From assembly GCA_029582165.1 (NCBI GenBank), contig CM055893.1, positions 21,018,679-21,082,678 of the forward strand: a stretch of DNA of 64,000 nt, written 5' to 3'. The first letter of the stretch is position 1; every line of letters starts with the position of its first letter. Made by a program: the position numbers and the translations under genes. Positions 36,319 to 47,968 of this stretch are shown here, piece after piece. The DNA comes from Portulaca oleracea. Lineage: Eukaryota; Streptophyta; Magnoliopsida; Caryophyllales; Portulacaceae. Under the pieces are notes generated by a model, which was not told the DNA's origin, searched no databases, and saw nothing but the letters and a program-made list of their open reading frames with translations.

Positions 36319-37247
36319 TAGGGGTGAGCGGGACCGGGATCCCGGTAATTTTGGGAGGTCCTGGTCCCAGTCCCGGTTGTAACCGGGAGCAAAGTTTTGC
36401 TCCCGCTCCCGCTCCTGGTTGTGACCGGGAGCAAATATTTGCTCCCGCTCCCAGTCACGGTGGGACCGGGAAATCACCCGGAAAATTTTTAGTCCCGGTT
36501 TCCTAATTTTTTTTACCAATTATTTTAATTTATTTCCATTAAAAATCAACATAGATTATATAAATTATCTTTAATTTCACAAATGTGAGTGTCGGTTTGT
36601 TTACATAGCCACTTTTTCCAAGATTAAAATTATATCTAATATGAAATAATTACTTAGGGGTACCCTAACTTTTGGTGAAATGTTTTTCTGGTACCCCAAC
36701 TTTTAAAAACTAATTTTGGGGTACCCTAACTTTTAGAATTAGAAATAATTAGGTGAATTTTCGGCTAATTATTTGAATTCAACGATGAGTTTTAGGCGGG
36801 AAATTGATCAAGTGTTTTTGTGGATGAAAATGCCCTTTGTTTTCGTGGACGAAAATGATTTGAATCAATCCGAGTTTCGCCGGAAATTCACCTAGTAATT
36901 TCTAATCCTAAAAGTTAGGGTACCCCAAAATTAGTTTTGAAAAGTTAGGGTACCAAAAAATTGTTTCTTCAAAAGTTAGGGTACCTCTAAGTAATTATTT
37001 TAATTTATTTCCATTAAAAATCAACATAGATTATATAAATTATCTTTAATTTCACAAATGTGAGTGTCGATTTGTTTACATAGCCACTTTTTCCAATATT
37101 AAAATTATGCAGTATCTAATATATAACATTTTTTTCCGAAAAAATATGCTATGTTCGTAATAGTGATAAATAAATAAATCTAAAGAGCGAGCACAAATTA
37201 AATTAAACAAATTTATCAATCATCATGAAGTCACTTGATATATTATA

Positions 37248-37288
<41 letters not shown>

Positions 37289-37370
37289 TTATAAACTGGG
37301 AATCGGGAACGGGATTTTGGGACCGGGACTTGACCGGGACCGGGATTCCCGGAATTTTTGCTCACCCCTA
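36319..37370. mobile_element. hAT-like element with nested MITE
   Basis: The TIRs TAGGGGTGAGC and GCTCACCCCTA are flanked by ATTAAAAT and ATTAAAAA, a near-perfect 8-bp duplication. The subterminal regions repeat GGGACCGGGA and CCCGGT words in both orientations. Copy A near 12450 is the empty site. A Mutator-like MITE lies inside (36643-36998), and a (TA)n tract occurs near 37254-37283. Confidence 0.8.
36643..36998. mobile_element. Mutator-like MITE, nested, inverted relative to 9067-9425
   Basis: It has the same family as 9067-9425, with ends AATAATTACTTAGGGGTACC and GGTACCTCTAAGTAATTATT, in opposite orientation. Instead of a 9-bp duplication it is flanked by direct repeats of about 120 bp (about 36519-36642 and 36993-37118). 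Confidence 0.8.
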
Positions 37371-38488
37371 ATTAAAAATACATGTAAGTCAAGAGTTTAA
37401 GTAAGAAACATAGAATCATATTCTAATTCATCATAAATTTATTAGACACTATATTTATAGCAACGGATATATATGTTTAGCTTTAAACTACAATTATAAA
37501 AACACATTTTTTTGTGTAATTACGAATGATAATAATTGTGAAAATGCATTTTATTTGTGTTAATCATACATGTATTTGTTAGGGTTCTACCAAAGTTACT
37601 ACTACAATTGGGTTGGCTAGAGTTTTTGTTGAGTTAATGTTATAGTACCATAGATAAATATTCTCGTCGATGATTTTTGTTGATTTATTGGAGTGCTTGT
37701 GGGTTGTATTTACAGGAGCAACGGGTATTTATTTTTCGAGAATATTAGATAGTAGATCACTTTGAGAAAACTTTGGATTATCGTTGTAGTGAACGAATGT
37801 TAAGATAAGGTATGATTCCTACATATTTACTGATTTGGGAGTTATTATGATTTAACTTTGAGATTGTTATTTAAAAAAGTATTACTGATTTGGGAGGTAT
37901 AACTAGGGTTAAACTTCTAGATTGTTTTTTTGCTTTAAAATGTGTTTTGCTAAATATCGTTGTGGGAGCGATATATAAGAAAAATCTAATCTATTTATTG
38001 TTAGGATCCTTCTAATTGAGTACAATTGATTTATAATAATTGAATCTTTGGGTATATAAATGTTTTTTTTTCTACATCTTCTTTTGTTGTAAATAGAGTT
38101 CCAACTAATAAAAATTTTATTTCCTTGAATAATTTGTTAGAATTGTGTATACTTATTAATTAATAAGTATTTTACTTAAAACTAAAATTGTAGGTTGCGA
38201 AGCAGAAGTAATTATTGAACAACTCCATTAACGCACATCATCATCATTCAAGAACAAAAACACATGCAAAATGTCACGGGGTGACTTTAATTTGCACAAC
38301 ACCTGTGTGACGCTAGCAAACCTTAACCTGATTTTATATTAGGAGTTTGCTAGTAAGTCTTTCACAAGCTTAACTTAGACTATGAGAGACTATGAAAGCT
38401 TTGAAGAAAAGATATAAGAGTGTGTTTGGGAGAATGCTTTGTGTATTGCCTCCAATTGTTGGATGGTTACAAATGAGACTCCAAGAGG

Positions 38489-38496
38489 TATTTATA
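38489..38496 (-). promoter_or_regulatory. TATA box of the solo LTR
   Basis: On the minus strand the sequence is GTGTATAAATACCTCTTGG, about 105 bp downstream of the end of the 10-bp array. It supports the minus orientation of the LTR. Confidence 0.65.
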
Positions 38497-38600
38497 CACT
38501 TCCACTTCCTCAATGGATAGTGGAGATTGATTTGATCTAATGGTCCATATTGTGTCTCTAGATCCTTCTATACAAATATCTAATGATCTATATAAGTGTA

Positions 38601-38760
38601 AAGTACTCTAGAATATTCTAGGACATTCATGAGTAGTCTAGAGGATTCTAGGAAATTCTAGAATAGTCTAGAGAATTCTAGAGACCTCATGAAAAATATA
38701 GAATATTCCGGATGTTTCTAGAACATTTTGGGACATTCCAGATGGTTCCGGAAAATTCCG
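38601..38760 (-). promoter_or_regulatory. 16 phased 10-bp units resembling heat-shock elements
   Basis: Sixteen consecutive units of exactly 10 bp, consensus GAANATTCTA, run without a single-base slip. Examples are GAATATTCTA at 38611-38620, GGAAATTCTA at 38651-38660 and GAAAATTCCG at 38751-38760. Each unit gives an inverted GAA/TTC pair. Successive units keep the 5-bp alternation GAAnnTTCnn that defines heat-shock factor sites. Around 38741-38760 the run TTCCGGAAAATTCC is a perfect three-module site. Many GAA halves are degenerate (GGA, GAG, GAT). Binding is an inference. Confidence 0.65.
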
Positions 38761-39380
38761 TGACAATAAGGAATTATTATCTTGCATCTTGGCTTGCAAT
38801 GGCTAAATCTGTCCAACTCCTATCCCAAAGTCGTACTTGTTGACATCGTAGTTTGTAGGTTAAGATATTCTAAGTTATCAAATACTACCTCCTTCCCAAA
38901 ATGTTTGTCATTTGATAAAATTTTGACCGTTGATTATTCTCAAATTACAATGAACTACGATATGAAATTACCATCATTATAATTTTTACTAAGGTATCTT
39001 TTTAATGATGTTAATTTCATATCGTAACTTATTGTAATTTGTGAATAGTCAACGGTCAAAATTTAGTCAAATTATAAATATTTTGGCACGAAAGTAGTAA
39101 TAGTACCTAGAACACAATTAATCATGTACTTGAGGAATAGTATCACCTTATAAAAATTATAATGTGCCCCCGCGGGAGTATACTTCGTCACATTACTCCC
39201 GCTATTCTACAACATTAAAATAAGTATCCGGCGCTCAAAAAATTGTCATATGTGTTGAAGTAGCCGACTGGTATGGATGTTTTTATTATGTACAAAAGTT
39301 GCGGGTTCGAGGCATGCATTGTGCACATTGGGTGTGTTCTTTTCATTTTTGTTCTTCAGTTTCTTCACATATATTTTTTA

Positions 39381-42300
39381 CTAGCAAATACCCGGGCGTT
39401 GCCCCAAATTAAAAAATAAATACCCGAGCATTTATATATAAATACTCTACGTCTTCAATTAAGAAATGTCTGAGTATTGCTAGGTATGAATATAATCATC
39501 ATACTTCAAGATAAAATTCAAAAGAATTAACTAAAGAGAACCAATTGTTTGATCAAATGAAACAAAACTATAATAAAAACATAAGTTCAATAATATTTAA
39601 GATATGCACGAATAAAAAAAATAATTGTTAAGATATAAAGAGATAGTGTAAATGACACACAAAATGAGTGGACGACGATTCATTTATTACCCAAAATTGG
39701 CATTCAGATGGCACTAAACCACGCAACACGATAGAAGCCCCCTCAATTGAATGACTTTCACTCTCACTTTCCCCTATCAATATTAACTCATTTCACCACC
39801 TTTTCAGCATTCCGAGTTGACCTAGTAAATACCCGTGCATTGCTGCGCATTCGATTAAAAAATACCCAGATGTTGTTTGGTACGGATATGATCTTATATT
39901 ATGATGAAATCCAAAGAGTTAAACCATAGAGAAACAATTGTTGCCAAATAAAACAAATCTACACTATATGTCTCAATCTACTACATATTCCAGTTTACAG
40001 ATATATGTGAATGAAGATGAATTAGTTAAGACCCTCTTACATCAAGCAAGGGTTGATGTAAATTTATAACTTTTGGCGAATATCGCTGATTATTTAAATC
40101 TTTATGCTTTTACATAAAATTGAATAAACTAACAAATTTACATAAGTTTCATTTAAGTTGGAAGAATATTATTGAATAACATTCATCACTAACATGTTTC
40201 TTTTTAATTTTTGAAATGGTGATATTATTGGTATATGTCAGTGGATGACATAATTGGAGATGTGAATGGACAATCCTCATTTATTATAAGAGCAAGAAGT
40301 ACAAAGGATGACCCAGTTCGAAACCACATAAACACAGCCCAAAATCCACGTAAAATGAAATTGGGTCAAATCTGTTAGAATGGGGCAGTTAGGATGTAGA
40401 CATATATCCATCTCTTTACCCGGGTTAATTAAATGCTGACCCAAAATTGACATCTTTACATCGCTAAACCATGCGGCATGACAAAGGCCCATATCTCTCA
40501 TTTGATTGAATCCTCACCCTCACTTTTCACCATTTTTCAATACCCCGAGTTGCCCTAGGAGTATTGAATCTAAGTTAACTCAATTCTCTTCTCCCTCTAC
40601 CCTTACATCCATGCCACTTTATGTGATTAAAAATTAAAGTTAGAATGCTCATTTTGTTTATTATTTTTATGCTTAATTCATATTCCAATATGTATAAAGG
40701 TGTTCATGCCTATATGAAATGTCCTTATACTTTGTTTCTTTCATTTTTCTCATTTTCATTCCATTAATTTGCATGTTTAAGGTAATAGAAATCGAAAAAA
40801 AATAATAAGACTCTCTTACGATGTACTCTTCTTTTTAGCTTAAATTGATCTAGTAAAGTATGTTCATCAATTTAACAAAACCGAAAATTTTTTATTTTCG
40901 GATTTGTAATCTTACACCCAAATCCGAATCCTATATATAGTTCACGGTTTTGGAGTTTTGTTCATTGAGTTTATTAATTCTCTTCAAAAATTTGTTTGAC
41001 TGCTCTATTTCCCCTTCATTGTTTTTCATTAATTTGATTTGTTAATTTCATGCATTATTTCAATTGTTAAACTTAAAGTTTAGGAATGAAATTTAGTAGA
41101 AACGAACTAAATAGATATTCCCCACACTGCCTTACGTGACATGTCATTGGCCCGGGTGCAACTACCTAACCAAGGCAGTCTTTGGAGTGATCGAAAGCAC
41201 TGGCACAACGACATGTCATGCGACATCCATGCTAGCTTTAGCTTGGGTGAATCGCAAGAATATTTCTTTTAGCTTTTAATTTTTCAATTTCTTATCGGTT
41301 TCATTTTTCTAGACTCGGGTTGAAACATTAATTATGAATTATTCAAACAACTAACGAAAATTAATATGCACAATAGAAAAATGACATCAAACCCCTTAAA
41401 GAGTAAGCAACTTTTTTCGATTTGATCATCACTTCTTGGTGACACTTGGAAAGTTTCCTTTGGGGATTTTCCTACGAGGTTCTATAGTAAGATTATACTT
41501 TATGAAATTATACTCTTATGCAAATCTAATATTGCCAATGTGAGTTTCATACATTAGATTATTGTATACATAGTGAGGATAATAGTCAAAATTTTTACAA
41601 TTTGTTGCATGTACCTCATGGTGATTGAAAGTTTTAGTGGAGGAAGTTTTTTTTTTTTTTTGTGCAAAAATAAATTACTCAAATGAGGGACTAAATTTAT
41701 TTTTGGATGCCAGAAAGAACTATTATATGATAATCAAGTTAATATACCTAATAAAAAGAGGGAGCATTTTTTTATGCCAAAAGATTACTACAAAACACAT
41801 AATTTATTTAGTTTTTAATTTGTCATAAAAATAAATCGCATAAATAACATGAAAACTTAGTAGATATTTACATTGTTGTAATTGCAATATGTAGCAGAGA
41901 ACTTTATTCCCCCATACAATGTAATTATTTGGGTATTGATAAAGTCACCTATTATAATATCTTTCTTTATCAAAAAATTTACTTAAGGAAAAATCATAAG
42001 ATAATTTGATGCTTATAACATATTTTACTCCCCTAATGTTTAATTATCATTTTTCCAAAGAAATATTATTATAAAAAATAGGCGTTTAATACCAACATAA
42101 TTTGAAGCCTATAATACAATTTTACTCTCTCGAATGTAGTTATCTTTATTACATTTTGTTTGTTTTTCTTTTCTTATGAGGTCTCCGATATTATATGTTC
42201 ACCAACATTTCTACTAATTTATTTTCTCAAAAAAATATAAGATTAGACTTGCACAAAAGTATGTTTTGTTACAAAACCTATTAGTGGTATTTGAAATTGA

Positions 42301-42953
42301 ATTGAAAATTTTATGTTGAACAACATTTTCTATATAGATAACACTTTATTTTTCCAAATTAAGTCTTATTATATGTTGCTTTATAACAAATCTATCATGA
42401 GATTTTCTATTAATGTATTTTCTATTGACATGAAAATTAAGTAAATACTTAACTAATTGTAATTACAATATGTAACCGAGAATTATACTCTCTCCTATAA
42501 TGTAACTTTATTTTGGGAGTTTTACTCCCTTCTATAACTACCCTTATAGGTAATCGCTATAATGTAGTTTTACTCCCTAATCTATAATTATATCACTGTA
42601 AGATGAAAATATATTTTTACATTTGTAATATCTACATAATTTATTGTCTTAAATATAATCTTACTCTCTCAATTTTTTATTATCAATTCTTTTTCCATAA
42701 TTGATATGTATAATTTTAATTTAATTTAATTTTGAAAGTTCCATTTTGCTTTGTTATTATTGAAACAGTATTGGGAGGGGAGGGGGACGCTATGCGTATG
42801 ATTAGGAAATTGGGAGGGGTGGTTATTAAAATAAAAGAAATTAGGAGGGATGTTAGTTTTTCTTTTCAAGAAAAGAAAAAGAAAATGGTCAATACTCCAA
42901 CAATTAAGGAGAGAAGAGTCAGAATGATTCTCCTACTATTGTAGTATATAAAC
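39381..42953. mobile_element. ~3.6-kb insertion in copy C, unclassified
   Basis: Copies A and B read straight through TATTTTTTATATGCCAATC, while copy C has this block in between. The left end is CTAGCAAATACCCGGGCGTTG and a similar sequence recurs at 39826. The right end is TCCTACTATTGTAGTATATA. The style is that of Helitron-like plant repeats, but the 5' TC and 3' CTRR ends are not clear. Inside, 40855-41130 resembles the LTR block at 7690-7850. The rest (41130-42900) is A/T-rich with no gene that I can support. Confidence 0.5.
40855..41130 (+). mobile_element. old LTR fragment
   Basis: Blocks TCGGATTTGTAATCTTACACCC and GAGTTTATTAATTCTCTTCAA (read as separate words) match the R/U5 region of the LTR at 7015-8540. 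It is degenerate and short. Confidence 0.5.
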
Positions 42954-43120
42954 ATATGCCAATCAAAGATTTATATTTATATTTTTATTACTCATGTTTT
43001 TTACTATTACGAAATTTATTTTTAAAATTTTTTCTACTCACCCAATTTTTAGACTATTATAATTTAATTTTTTTCCTCGTTCAAAATCTTAATGTATTGT
43101 ACTTGATTAAAAATATGGTC

Positions 43121-44278
43121 TAATTATCATTCATATTTTTTCAAAATCTTAATGTTTGATACTTGATTAAAAATTATTTTTTTATCTTTTAATTTATTCT
43201 ATATAGTTTAATTTAATTATAAAATATTATATGATATAAATTGCTATTATGATAATGATAAAAAGCTCGATCATGCATTATTTATGGTTTTTGAGGTTCT
43301 TTTATGGACAAAAATTATTGCGTAGTTCGACACAATATCTTTTTAGCACAATATTATGTAGTCAATTGCACTCTAACCGTGACTCCGATCCTTTACATAC
43401 TAAACAGTTTGCATACAAGAGTATAAAAATAGGCAAGATAGAGTACGTGAAGATTCTAGATATACATTGTGTCCCATAATATTTGTAGAAAACTAATGTG
43501 TAAAGGAGTTTGTGCTAGGGTGCAAAGGAGTTTGTGATAGTGTGCTAATGAGTTTGTGTTTGCGTGCAAAGAAATCTGTGTTTGTGTGTTCATACATCTG
43601 AGTTAGTGTGTAAAGGAGTCTGCAGTAGTATACAAAGGAGTCTATGTTAGTGTGCAAAAGAGATCTTACTGGTGTGTAAATCAAAGAATTTGTGTTAGTT
43701 AATTATCATTCATATTTTTTCAAAATCTTAATGTTTGATACTTGATTAAAAATTATTTTTTTATCTTTTAATTTATTCTATATAGTTTAATTTAATTATA
43801 AAATATTATATGATATAAATTGCTATTATGATAATGATAAAAAGCTCGATCATGCATTATTTATGGTTTTTGAGGTTCTTTTATGGACAAAAATTATTGC
43901 GTAGTTCGACACAATATCTTTTTAGCACAATATTATGTAGTCAATTGCACTCTAACCGTGACTCCGATCCTTTACATACTAAACAGTTTGCATACAAGAG
44001 TATAAAAATAGGCAAGATAGAGTACGTGAAGATTCTAGATATACATTGTGTCCCATAATATTTGTAGAAAACTAATGTGTAAAGGAGTTTGTGCTAGGGT
44101 GCAAAGGAGTTTGTGATAGTGTGCTAATGAGTTTGTGTTTGCGTGCAAAGAAATCTGTGTTTGTGTGTTCATACATCTGAGTTAGTGTGTAAAGGAGTCT
44201 GCAGTAGTATACAAAGGAGTCTATGTTAGTGTGCAAAAGAGATCTTACTGGTGTGTAAATCAAAGAATTTGTGTTAGT
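43121..44278. repeat. 579-bp tandem duplication
   Basis: 43121-43699 and 43700-44278 appear identical by eye. The junction lies inside the minisatellite (GTGTTAGT) and the A/T-rich segment (TAATTATCATTC). It includes the start of the 22-bp array, which is therefore present as a truncated copy and a full copy. Confidence 0.9.
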
Positions 44279-44400
44279 GTATAAATGTGTCTTTGTTAGC
44301 CTGTAAATGAGTCTGTATTGATGTGTAAAAAAGTCTATGATAATGTGCAAATGAGTACATCCCACAAAATATTAGTATGTAAAGGAATTTGTGTCAGTGT
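44073..44400. repeat. 22-bp minisatellite (copy C)
   Basis: It has the same unit order as copy A. The truncated duplicate lies at 43494-43699. Confidence 0.8.
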
Positions 44401-45232
44401 GCATCACAAAAAAGAATTAGTATGCAAATACATAAGGGGTACACCAAACAAAAACTCACACACTAATTAAAGATAATATTTATACACACTGTATATTGGT
44501 GTGAATCACTTAAAAGTATCATTTAAAAAACTATAAAAAATATAAAGAATAGTGAAAATATAAAAGCAAGAAGAGAGAGAAACAAAGCAAAAAATAATAT
44601 GGTAAATAATTTAATATTGATAATTTATATATTAAAAATAAAAATTATAATTGGGTGAAAATAGAAAAATATAAGAAAAAGTGAGACATTGAAAACAACA
44701 TAAAAATAATTTCTAGAAAGGAAAACATAATTGTAGTTAGTTAGCATGATTTGAAACAAAGACCTCCAATACACCACTAGATTGATGCAACCATCCAACT
44801 AATTAATTTCTACAATAGGAGAAGTTTAACAATTATATTTGAAAAAATTGCATCGAGTTTTTGGACCAGAATTTACACTTTGGGCTGGGCTGGACACGAG
44901 AGTAGTACCAAGGTCTATACTCCCGTGGAGTACGGTCTTTTAACTGATCATCTTATTTTAGAGCATAACCAAAGTGAGACTCCTCTCGTCTAGACCCAAA
45001 AAATGTATTTAGGTATTTTTCCTTAGGAACATCTCTCTTTTTCAGGAGCTTCATGCCAAAGTATTGTTCAAAATTAGGGAGGAAATTTACAGAAAATAAT
45101 CAAATTAAATATGACATTAGCTCCTTGCTTTACTCTGATCTTGATAAAAATTTTGCAATTTGATTAGGACACAACATACCTAATGGTTCAATAAGATCTT
45201 CAACAAGGTGCAAATTAAAATCGTGGAGCTTA

Positions 45233-45507
45233 GGTCCCGTTCTTTTATACGACTGGCTACGGTGCGATGCGGTGTGGAGGAAATGTGGTGGGTTGAGAAA
45301 AGTGATGGTGAATTGTGGTGGTTTGGGGAATGTTGTGGTGGGTTGTCGTGGAATATAGAAAGTTTAACTTTTAATAAAATGATAAATTAAATTAGAAAAA
45401 ATAGATTGTGGTGGGTTGTGGTAGATTGTGGTGGGTTGTGGTGGAATATGAAAAATTGTGGTGCAGTGTGACACCGCAACCTGCCAGCCGAATAAAAGAT
45501 CGGGGCC
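45233..45507. mobile_element. GGCCCC-ended MITE, copy in repeat C
   Basis: It is orthologous in position to 10800-11032 and 22935-23186. The left end is GGTCCCGTTCTTTTAT and the right end ATAAAAGATCGGGGCC. Confidence 0.75.
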
Positions 45508-45594
45508 AGAATTATTTAGTGATCAGAGTAAGGTGGGGATGAAGATTAAAATTTTTTAGAAAATATTGCTATATATTTAGTTTCCTTTTGTAAC

Positions 45595-46273
45595 TGTAGA
45601 AGTCAAAAATTTGTCGACAAATCAGAAAATGACACGTGGAAAATAAGTAAATTTATTCGACTAATTATTATCCGCTACGTGTAAAATTATTTACGGCGGT
45701 CCATTTAATTAAATTTTAAATGGAAATGTATCATGGTCAATAGCGTTGTGACACGTGTCAATTATGATGCAGAAAATCATAATTATTTCTTTAATTAAAA
45801 TTAAAGGAATAATTATTAATTGGGCCCAAGCCCAAAGCCGACTCAAACCCTAGGTAATCCTAGGCCTCCAGAACCTATAAATAGAGGTTGTCTCCCTCAT
45901 TTTCAACACACTCGGCAGTCTACCCCAGCGGCATTCGGCATTCTACACTTCAGAGAATTCAGAAGCTCGAACTACAAGCGGCCTCCAGCTCCCAAGCGCC
46001 AAGGATCAAGGTCGACAAAAGTTCAAAGCTCCAAGTTTCCTGCACGTCAAGGTACAGACCTACAGCTGAGTTCTTCAGCTCGACTTGCATCTGAGATCGA
46101 GATCAAGTGTTCGCGCCCTCGGCTCGCCAAAAGTTTAGGAGATTGAATCAGAGGAATACTTTATAGTATTTAATACAGAGATTGTACCCTCATATCTTCA
46201 AATATTAATACAAATTATATTTGTTTCTCAATTCTTACCTTTATTTATTTCAGGTTCGAAATTTGTGTTTACA
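45595..46273 (+). mobile_element. solo LTR with GTAAC target duplication
   Basis: It is a 679-bp element from TGTAGAAGTC to GTGTTTACA, with GTAAC at 45590-45594 and 46274-46278. Copy A near 11132 (TTTTGTAACGTTGATG) is the empty site. A TATA box (TATAAATA, 45876-45883) is present. Upstream of it are three ACGTG words (GACACGTGG 45631, TACGTGT 45676, TGACACGTGTCA 45749-45760) and a 14-bp palindrome ATTTGTCGACAAAT (45609-45622). The 108-codon ORF inside the LTR is not credible as a gene. Confidence 0.9.
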
Positions 46274-46786
46274 GTAACGTTGATGAAATCTTATTTATTA
46301 TTCTTTTATCATTTTTAAAGAATAAAATTGTAATAATGGGGGCTTAATTAGGAGTATCATAAATAGATACGATTCTTCTTAAATTTAACCTACCGGACCA
46401 CCTTTTGCAAAACTTTAAAATTAATTGCTTATTTTGCAGATTTTTTCCAAACATGTAAGATATTGCTGTTTTTTTTTCTTTTTGTTGAGATTGATAATAA
46501 TTACCATTACATTCCTTTTGAACTTAAAAACATTGTGTTTCTTTGATGGTTAGCTTGTGAAAATTTCATTCAAAATATGTTAGGTTTGAGTCTTGGCCTC
46601 TTAGGGCCTTGTTCTTTTTATTGACCCCAAAATGGTTGCGTCCAAGGGAAAGGGAGAAGATTTTGATTATATTAAGATCTTCGATTTTGCTGTACGTCGA
46701 CGACGTGTGAGGAGAATTTTATTTATTTGTATTTTTTTATTTAAATATAGTTACATATATCTAATAAAATATGTTGTTAAATTTTA

Positions 46787-47831
46787 GAACTAATTAGATT
46801 TTTACCCATTGAGGTTTTGTGAAAGTAAGATTATAGCCTCAAGGTTTTAAAAATTAGTTTTAAATATTAAATATTAATCCACCTGACCTTTGTATTAAAT
46901 ATTAAATATAACATTTTTAGATCAAATTATTAATAAAATTAATATTAATGGACAAAATTGCCCTTAACATAAAATTTCTATAGCAGGGGCCGGGAAACGT
47001 AACTTGAACATGAAGGAGGCGACAACACACAGTGAAATTAACTGATTAATTTTTTGGAGGGGTAAAGTTTTCTTTGCATTTTTTAATTAGGGTTGTTTTA
47101 GACTTTTCATTAGGGGTGGGCATGGATCGGTTAACCGATCCAATCATAAATTCGTATCGGTTAACTGTATATTCGGATAGTTAAAATCATGATCCGTATC
47201 CAATCCGAAAGTTTCGGTTAACCGAATTGTCGGATAATAAAATTTGCGATATGTATCCGATCCGAAAGTCTCGGTTAACCGAGTTTCGGATTGGATAACC
47301 GTATATTCACGGATTATAAAGCACTTGTACAATAAGAATCATTGTCCCTCTTACCTTAATGGCCGTTCAAAATAGTAAATTTTATGTATTGTGTTACATT
47401 TCTAGTTTTCTACGCTAACGACTACTAATTTACCACAAAAAAAAAACATTTGAAGGTTAAAAGTTGAAAATTAATTATTTTCGGATAACTGATAGATTGT
47501 CTGAATTTTTCAACCCTCGATCTTTATCCGATCCATGATTTGGGGAAAAAATTTGGATCGGTTAACCGATCCCCCAACTTCAAAAATTATCCGCCAATTA
47601 TACATTTTTTCGGATCGGATAATCGAATTTTTGGATCAGATCGCGGATTACAGATTTTTTGCCCACCCTACTTTTCATACCATCCTACAGGGATAAAATT
47701 GTCATTTGCCACAAAAGGAGTAAAATAAGAAAAGATCCAAACTTCAAGTAGGATAAACCTAATTTCCCAAACCTTGGAGGTAAATTTCCACTTTCATTAA
47801 ATTTCAATGGGTAAAAATCCTAATTTGCTCC
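46787..47831. mobile_element. Mutator-like element with nested hAT MITE
   Basis: The ends GAACTAATTAGATTTTTACC and GGTAAAAATCCTAATTTGCT are inverted repeats. The 9-bp duplication TAAATTTTA is at 46778-46786 and 47832-47840. Copy A near 11638 is the empty site. Without the nested MITE the element is about 485 bp. No transposase is present. Confidence 0.75.
47111..47670. mobile_element. hAT MITE with exact 8-bp TSD, nested
   Basis: The TIRs TAGGGGTGGGCA and TGCCCACCCTA are flanked by CTTTTCAT on both sides (47103-47110, 47671-47678). Subterminal GGATCGGTTAACCGATCC palindromes and CGGATAACCG words are repeated in both arms. It is 560 bp and non-coding. Confidence 0.9.
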
Positions 47832-47968
47832 TAAATTTTATCTATTATTAACTTTTCCTATTTAAGTATTTTTTGGAAAGTAAATTACGAAAATCTATTT
47901 AGAGATACAAGGAATTGAAAAAAAAAAATAACTCATCCCATTCTTATTCCTACTCACGTGTTCAATTA

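Larger units (their letters stand above)
34797..37545. repeat. low-copy repeat, copy B, right part
   Basis: It continues copy B after the Athila insertion, starting GTAATGTTGATGAAATC and corresponding to copy A from 11120 to 12615. It lacks the PIF/Harbinger MITE of A and C but carries two hAT-like elements. Confidence 0.8.
38272..38765 (-). mobile_element. solo LTR with heat-shock-element-like array
   Basis: It begins TGTCACGGGG and ends CCGTGACA in plus orientation. The promoter logic places it on the minus strand: a 10-bp repeat array at the start, a TATA box, then a leader. The paralogous segment near 19715 (GTGCAAAAGGAATTATT) lacks it. No clear 5-bp target duplication remains. No internal region or second LTR is present. 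Confidence 0.7.
37665..39380. repeat. cupin upstream region, copy 2 (no gene attached)
   Basis: It matches 18690-20570 from the cupin promoter outward but has no cupin exon beside it. It carries a solo LTR (38272-38765), lacks two MITEs of copy 1, and runs into copy C of the 4-kb repeat. Confidence 0.78.

Noticed and set aside
36292..36519. 75-codon ORF with GREREQ-type repeats
   Set aside because: It is produced by GGGACCGGGA subterminal repeats of the hAT-like element.
39381..42953. firm Helitron call
   Set aside because: The style of the left end fits, but 5' TC, 3' CTRR and a terminal hairpin were not demonstrated, and no Rep/helicase sequence is present.
45820..46146. 108-codon ORF
   Set aside because: It lies inside the solo LTR, starts upstream of the TATA box, and has no domain.
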